NCBI GenBank assembly: GCA_963975155.1 | Contig: CAXBFG010000005.1 | Coordinates: 62,001 to 126,000 of the forward strand | Direction: 5' to 3' | From: UBA5109 sp963975155 | Lineage (GTDB): Bacteria > Pseudomonadota > Gammaproteobacteria > Pseudomonadales > Pseudohongiellaceae | DNA: 64,000 bases | In this document: piece by piece, positions 60,257-64,000 of the stretch | Position numbering within the stretch: the first letter of the stretch is position 1 | How the letters are laid out: each line of letters starts with the position of its first letter | Notes under the pieces: generated by a model | Seen by the model: only the letters and a program-made list of their open reading frames with translations | Told to the model about the DNA's origin: nothing | Databases searched by the model: none | Program-made: the position numbers and the translations under genes

Positions 60257-61285
60257 ATGAAGACACTTCTTAAAGTGCTTGTTCTTGGCGCAGCATCGGT
60301 TTTTTTCTTCTTGCCAGTTGGCTATGCTCAAACGCTGCCGGCTGATGATACACCTGCAGCTAAAATTCATGTTGAAAACGCGCGTGTTATCGGGGGCGAT
60401 GACATGGCATTGGCTGCAAGGCTGTTGTGTATGCCTTCGCGTCAGACTATTAACTTTATGTTGGCTGATGGCGAAGCGAACCCCCCGGAAGAGCCCTACA
60501 AAGTCTTCGATAATCTTTATTTTGTTGGTGGCAGGTCTGTTACCGCCTGGGCGATAGACACCAGTGAAGGTATTGTGCTGATAGATGCCATGAACGATGA
60601 GCAATTGGCGCAGGATTACATTGTGGCAGGCCTTGAAAAGATGGGTCTTGATCCGGACGACATCATATATGTCATTGTGACGCATGCGCATGGTGATCAT
60701 TATGGAGGCTCGGAATATCTGCGTGATACATTTGGTGCCAGATTAGCCATGTCTGATGCAGATTGGAAAGTCCTGGAAGACCAGCGCTCTGGCATAGCGG
60801 CGGCATCAAACCCCAGATGGGGGGCAGGGCCGGAACGTGATATAACTTTGGCAGATGGTCAAAAGTTAACTTTTGGTGATACCGAGTTAACTATTCTGAT
60901 TACACCTGGGCATACGCTAGGAACTATCTCGCTGCTTATGCCAGTAAAAGATAATGGTGTTATACATCAGGCAGCACTTTGGGGTGGCACCGGTCAACCA
61001 GCAGCAGGTGAACGAAGTGATATGTATGAAGAATCACTGGCACGTTTTTCTGCAATCACTGCCGAGGTAGGTGTAGATGTAGTGCTCAGCAATCACCCGC
61101 TTGTGGATGGGACTATCGCCAAACTTGAAGAGTATAAAGCGAATCCTACTGCCGCAAATCCCTTTATCGTGGGTGAAGCAAACTACCGTCGCTATCTTGC
61201 AATTTTAAATGAGTGCCTGCTTGCAGCAAGAGCCAGGCCACCACAGAATTTTTCCAGACCGCCTTCAGCATCAGAAGCTCGCTGA
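60257..61285 (+). CDS. Exported metallo-beta-lactamase-fold hydrolase, B3-like
   Basis: A signal peptide ends near GYA (residues 22-24). The zinc motif is H143-A-H145-G-D147-H148, with H219 (TPGHT) and H280 (SNHPLVDG), the full set of subclass B3 ligands. FDNLYFVGGRSVTAWAIDT is the family N-terminal strand. This makes it a close relative of B3 beta-lactamases, but many such marine homologues have other or no beta-lactamase activity. ATG 60257 is preferred to an in-frame TTG four codons upstream. Length is 342 residues. Confidence 0.8.
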   Translation: MKTLLKVLVLGAASVFFFLPVGYAQTLPADDTPAAKIHVENARVIGGDDMALAARLLCMPSRQTINFMLADGEANPPEEPYKVFDNLYFVGGRSVTAWAIDTSEGIVLIDAMNDEQLAQDYIVAGLEKMGLDPDDIIYVIVTHAHGDHYGGSEYLRDTFGARLAMSDADWKVLEDQRSGIAAASNPRWGAGPERDITLADGQKLTFGDTELTILITPGHTLGTISLLMPVKDNGVIHQAALWGGTGQPAAGERSDMYEESLARFSAITAEVGVDVVLSNHPLVDGTIAKLEEYKANPTAANPFIVGEANYRRYLAILNECLLAARARPPQNFSRPPSASEAR

Positions 61286-61318
61286 AAAAGTCGGAATAAT
61301 TATGTTATGAATGTTTAT

Positions 61319-61390
61319 CACTTAAGCCAGTAACTTAAGATTTAAGTGATTTTTGCTTAGCTGATTTATATCAGGCAACGCTAAGCTTTT
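61319..61390 (+). terminator. Tandem hairpins after the metallo-hydrolase gene
   Basis: CACTTAA/TTAAGTG form one stem followed by ATTTTT. A second, GCTTAG + CTGAT with ATCAG + CTAAGC, is followed by TTTT. Together they form a plausible double terminator before the orphan lipoprotein gene. Confidence 0.55.
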
Positions 61391-61442
61391 ATAGCTAAGT
61401 TTCAATAACTCATTTATCTATAAATCATCTGTAAATGATACG

Positions 61443-62183
61443 ATGAATATTTCAGACTTAACTAAAGCAAGTATCCTGGCTTTACTCTCTGTAACTTTGT
61501 TAAGTTCATGCGCTTCGTCTGTAGAAGTCTATATTTTTTCCAGGGGAGTTCCTGCCGATGAAATCGAGCGTGTCGCAGATCAACTAACAACTGAAGGCTT
61601 TGATGTAAAACCAAGTAGTATCGAAATCCCTGAAAGCATTACCTCTAATAGTATTATTTACTCCCCAATTATCATTGATACATCCGATATCAATTTAACT
61701 CAATCAGTCCTGAGTTCGTTGGGGTATAGCAATGTCAGCCTGGTTCAGGGTGCAGAGGCGAATCATTCATACAGCAAGAATAATTTTGGTCTCTATCTGA
61801 TTAACCCAAACTATACTCCGCCTGAGCAACAGGGCGTTTCCCTTGCAGCAACTGTTTTATCTGACTTGTCTCATGCATACTACTCAGACTGTCTGGACAT
61901 CGAATCGGAACTTAGTCTTTTTAGCGGCGGTGTCGCAGTATTAGCGGTTTACGATTGGGATGAAAGAAGGAGCAGGGAAAATTCACTTACTGTTGCCGGA
62001 GAGTGGGAGGCAGATAGGGAGAAGGTTGCCCTTAATTTTTTTGAGCAAGGAGCTATGATATTTCAGCATGAAGAGTTTTCCGGAAGAGACACTTATGGGA
62101 GGTATCGCGGCATTAAGTTGCAAGTCAAAACCAATGAGACAGCTTTTAGCAATTGTAATTATCAATACACAAATTATTTTTAA
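61443..62183 (+). CDS. Orphan lipoprotein of unknown function
   Basis: The signal peptide ends in lipobox LLSSC with Cys23 as the lipidation site; Ser/Ala follow, suggesting outer-membrane sorting. The mature 224 residues show no motif I recognise. IFSRGVPADEIERVADQLTTEGF looks like the start of a small alpha/beta (SPOR- or LytR-C-like) fold, and the middle has a Ser/Asn-rich stretch. Composition is notably AT-rich compared with its neighbours. It stands alone, with terminators before it and nothing recognisable in the 190 bases to yajQ. Confidence 0.65.
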   Translation: MNISDLTKASILALLSVTLLSSCASSVEVYIFSRGVPADEIERVADQLTTEGFDVKPSSIEIPESITSNSIIYSPIIIDTSDINLTQSVLSSLGYSNVSLVQGAEANHSYSKNNFGLYLINPNYTPPEQQGVSLAATVLSDLSHAYYSDCLDIESELSLFSGGVAVLAVYDWDERRSRENSLTVAGEWEADREKVALNFFEQGAMIFQHEEFSGRDTYGRYRGIKLQVKTNETAFSNCNYQYTNYF

Positions 62184-62373
62184 TATAATGTTGACAAAAT
62201 TAATACTTTGAAAAGTTCAGTTCAGCCAATGACTATAGGGAAATTTTGATTTTTTGATGTAGATAAAGTGATTTTTCCCAGACATCCCATTATTAAGTTC
62301 TGCTATCCTGTGAACTTGTACATGATTAAGATCTTGAGAGAATATTTATCATTAACTAAACAAGAGTAAAAAT

Positions 62374-62856
62374 ATGCCTTCTTTTGATGTGGTTTCCGAA
62401 GTAGATATGCACGAAATGAGTAATGCCGTCGATCAGGCGCAGCGTGAAATGACTAATCGTTTTGATTTTAAAGGTGTGGATGCCTCCTTCGAGTTAACAG
62501 ATGCGGAGATCATTCTGAAAGCGGAAGTGGATTTCCAGACCCAGCAGATGCTGGAAATCCTTAAAAACAAAATGGCCAGCCGCAAGCTGGATCTGAAGGC
62601 ACTTAAACTTGGTGAAGTAGAGATGTCCGGGCAACGAGCCATATTAAAAGCAACTATACAGCAAGGCATAGAGTCAGAAATTGCACGCAAAATTGTTAAA
62701 CTGATCAAAGATCAGAAGATGAAAGTGCAGGTGGCCATACAGGGTGATAAGGTGCGGGTTACTGGCAAAAAACGCGATGATTTGCAGGATGTGATGGCTG
62801 TGTTGAGAGAAGGTAATTGGGGCTTGCCTTTACAATTTAATAATTTCCGTGATTAA
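62374..62856 (+). CDS. yajQ: YajQ family nucleotide-binding protein
   Basis: YajQ proteins have two ferredoxin-like domains that bind nucleotides; some bind cyclic di-GMP (XC_3703 in Xanthomonas). PSFDVVSEVDMHEMSNAVDQA at the N terminus, RFDFKGVDASFEL, and the C-terminal VRVTGKKRDDLQDVMAVLR and PLQFNNFRD are family hallmarks. Length is 160 residues, close to the usual 161. Monocistronic by layout. Confidence 0.96.
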   Translation: MPSFDVVSEVDMHEMSNAVDQAQREMTNRFDFKGVDASFELTDAEIILKAEVDFQTQQMLEILKNKMASRKLDLKALKLGEVEMSGQRAILKATIQQGIESEIARKIVKLIKDQKMKVQVAIQGDKVRVTGKKRDDLQDVMAVLREGNWGLPLQFNNFRD

Positions 62857-62858
62857 TG

Positions 62859-62992
62859 TAATGCCTGCTGTGTTCGCTTATGCATCGTTGGATCATTTTT
62901 TTGAACCAGTCATTTAGCAAATCGCTAATGCCTACTGTGCTGGCTTATTCCTCGTTGCAGGGACTTTTTCGGCTGGTCATTTAGCAAATCGT
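62859..62992. repeat. Two tandem copies of a 67-base intergenic repeat
   Basis: TAATGCCT(G/A)CTGTG ... GTCATTTAGCAAATCG occurs at 62859 and again at 62926; the ends are identical and the middles diverge. It begins 3 bases after the yajQ stop. The adjoining stretch to 63045 contains GCCTCG..C..GCTTCGCTC, similar to the right half of the ERIC-like elements elsewhere in the window. Nothing else is seen up to the next gene. Confidence 0.8.
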
Positions 62993-63107
62993 AAACTCCT
63001 GCTACAAAAAAATTGCTCCGCCTCGCCCAAGCTTCGCTCGTTATGGTGCTAAAAATAACCTGCTGAATTGCTTTTTGGTCTGGAAATGAAGTGATCGCAA
63101 CGAATAA

Positions 63108-63350
63108 TTATTTGCGCAGCAGAGTGTCCAGTTCATCGGCCAGATAGGACCAGTCGCCATCATTGCTTATAACTTCTTCAAGAAATGCGGACTGAGCTGC
63201 AGACCAGCAGGGAGCCTGATGTAATTTCATGGTTTCGGATAATGGTTTGTGCAATTCAATAAAGGACTGTATATCTGCATCCTGATTTGGAAGACCCAGT
63301 TGTTTAAACAAATCCTTTAAGGTGGGATTAACTTTATTCATAGAGTTCAA
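63108..63350 (-). CDS. DUF2789 family protein
   Basis: This small soluble acidic protein of 80 residues has unknown function. The DUF2789 pattern is clear: LKDLFKQLGLPNQDADIQSFI, HQAPCWSAAQSAFLEEVISNDGDW and the terminal ELDTLLRK. The start may be the first or the fourth residue (both ATG). It follows the zinc-ribbon gene by 11 bases on the same strand, so they are probably co-transcribed. Confidence 0.85.
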   Translation of the reverse strand: MNSMNKVNPTLKDLFKQLGLPNQDADIQSFIELHKPLSETMKLHQAPCWSAAQSAFLEEVISNDGDWSYLADELDTLLRK

Positions 63351-63361
63351 CTATCGATTGT

Positions 63362-63745
63362 TTAATCAATTAATCGTCTGATCATTTTCATAAAAAAATC
63401 CACTAAGGTTTCATGCTTATAGTCCGTAAATTCTCCGGCATCCATAAATACTCCGTGCTCATCACAGGTTTCGTACCGGATATGAGGCTGTTCAGGATCC
63501 TGTTTTACGGTCATTTTTTTATTGCAACGTGGGCAATTAATATCATCTATTTCATTGTAATATTTACCTGATTTCAGATTGCCTGAATCCAGAAATTCTG
63601 ACATCCAGTCTTTTTTTAGAATTTCGGCTTCGCCGCTATCAAACCAGATGCCCGAGCAATATTGACACTTGTCGATGGTGACTGTTCCTTCCAGTGTGAC
63701 TACCGAATGAGCTTTCATCTGGTTGTTACATTTTGGGCAAAGCAT
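63362..63745 (-). CDS. Zinc-ribbon (zf-TFIIB) protein
   Basis: The protein has 127 residues with two zinc-ribbon modules. The first is LCPKCNNQM and CQYCSGIWFDSGE, the TFIIB-type zf signature with the W-x-D-x-x-E tail; the second is NCPRCNKKM and a looser C-D-E-H knuckle. Function is unknown. An amphipathic C-terminal helix ends in RRLID. It is divergent from the TerC-family gene. Confidence 0.8.
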   Translation of the reverse strand: MLCPKCNNQMKAHSVVTLEGTVTIDKCQYCSGIWFDSGEAEILKKDWMSEFLDSGNLKSGKYYNEIDDINCPRCNKKMTVKQDPEQPHIRYETCDEHGVFMDAGEFTDYKHETLVDFFMKMIRRLID

Positions 63746-63896
63746 AAAACTCTCCGGAAACTATAAACATTTGACTGATGGTTGAAAACAAAGCTTAGAT
63801 TTCAGTTACTAGAATAAAAGACTGCGATGGCTTTCTCAATACTTTTAGAACTGGGCGAGTTAGACTTGGGCCTGACTTGGTGGAGGAATGATAATC

Positions 63897-64000
63897 ATGT
63901 TTGAATGGATTTATATGCCAGATGCCTGGATGGCAATGGGAGCCCTGATAGCTCTGGAAGTGGTTCTGGGTATTGATAATATTGTATTTATTTCCATACT
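63897..64000 (+). CDS. TerC-family integral membrane protein, 3' end beyond window
   Basis: Only the first 34 codons are visible. ALEVVLGIDNIVFIS is the diagnostic first membrane helix of TerC/YoaE-type proteins, which are implicated in metal (Mn) export. GGAGG at 63882-63886 supports ATG 63897; an in-frame ATG three codons upstream is too close to that site. Whether a CBS/CorC domain follows cannot be seen. Confidence 0.85.
   Translation, partial: MFEWIYMPDAWMAMGALIALEVVLGIDNIVFISI

Overview
The window reads as chromosomal core sequence of a gammaproteobacterium, probably a marine or aquatic lineage near Pseudomonadales/Cellvibrionales. The evidence is the complete division and cell-wall (dcw) cluster ending in lpxC, the rplM-rpsI-petABC-sspAB block, the gmhA/yraN/lpoA/rsmI neighbourhood, and a pilA-pilB-pilC-pilD-coaE-yacG plus nadC-ampD arrangement like that of Pseudomonas. 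DAP-type MurE, LpxC and LpoA confirm a Gram-negative envelope. Base composition looks below 50% G+C by eye (not computed). I saw no tRNA, insertion sequence, prophage or CRISPR array.

Layout: (1) 1-4.7 kb, ribosomal proteins L13 (cut by the window edge) and S9, the cytochrome bc1 operon, in which cytochrome b and cytochrome c1 are one fused reading frame, and the stringent starvation proteins SspA/SspB. (2) 4.8-10.5 kb, the dolP-gmhA and yraN-lpoA-rsmI envelope genes, with a PhoH-family ATPase between the two halves. (3) 10.5-12.4 kb, two tandem paralogous small membrane proteins, the first without an ordinary start codon, then an ERIC-like tandem repeat and RNase P RNA (rnpB). (4) 12.5-31 kb, mraZ to lpxC, all on the + strand, with a recognisable promoter and MraZ-type direct repeats in front. 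(5) 31-37.5 kb, an M23 peptidase, secA, another ERIC-like repeat, argJ, a MutT hydrolase, and yacG/coaE on the other strand. (6) 37.5-42.4 kb, type IV pilus genes pilD, pilC, pilB (-) and pilA (+), pilA having a near-perfect sigma-54 promoter and upstream TGTC repeats. (7) 42.4-53.3 kb, an accessory glycan block between pilA and nadC: a membrane GT-C/TPR protein of TMTC type, a polyprenyl-phosphate-sugar synthase-like GT2, two GT4 enzymes, two methyltransferases, a UPF0104-type membrane protein, a sugar aminotransferase and an OafA-type acyltransferase. (8) 53.4-59.5 kb, nadC, ampD, and aceE-aceF preceded by two copies of one palindromic operator. (9) 59.6-64 kb, three exported or lipidated proteins (SRPBCC, B3-like metallo-beta-lactamase fold, orphan lipoprotein), yajQ, another repeat block, DUF2789, a zinc-ribbon protein and the start of a TerC-family gene.

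How it fits together: most genes build the envelope (precursor synthesis, septal machinery, lipid A commitment, recycling by AmpD, secretion by SecA) or supply respiration and pyruvate oxidation. The least ordinary parts are the pilin-linked glycan block, which I infer to be a candidate pilin or surface glycosylation system, the petB-petC fusion, the twin operators at aceE, and a family of intergenic repeats that start at or within a few bases of stop codons.
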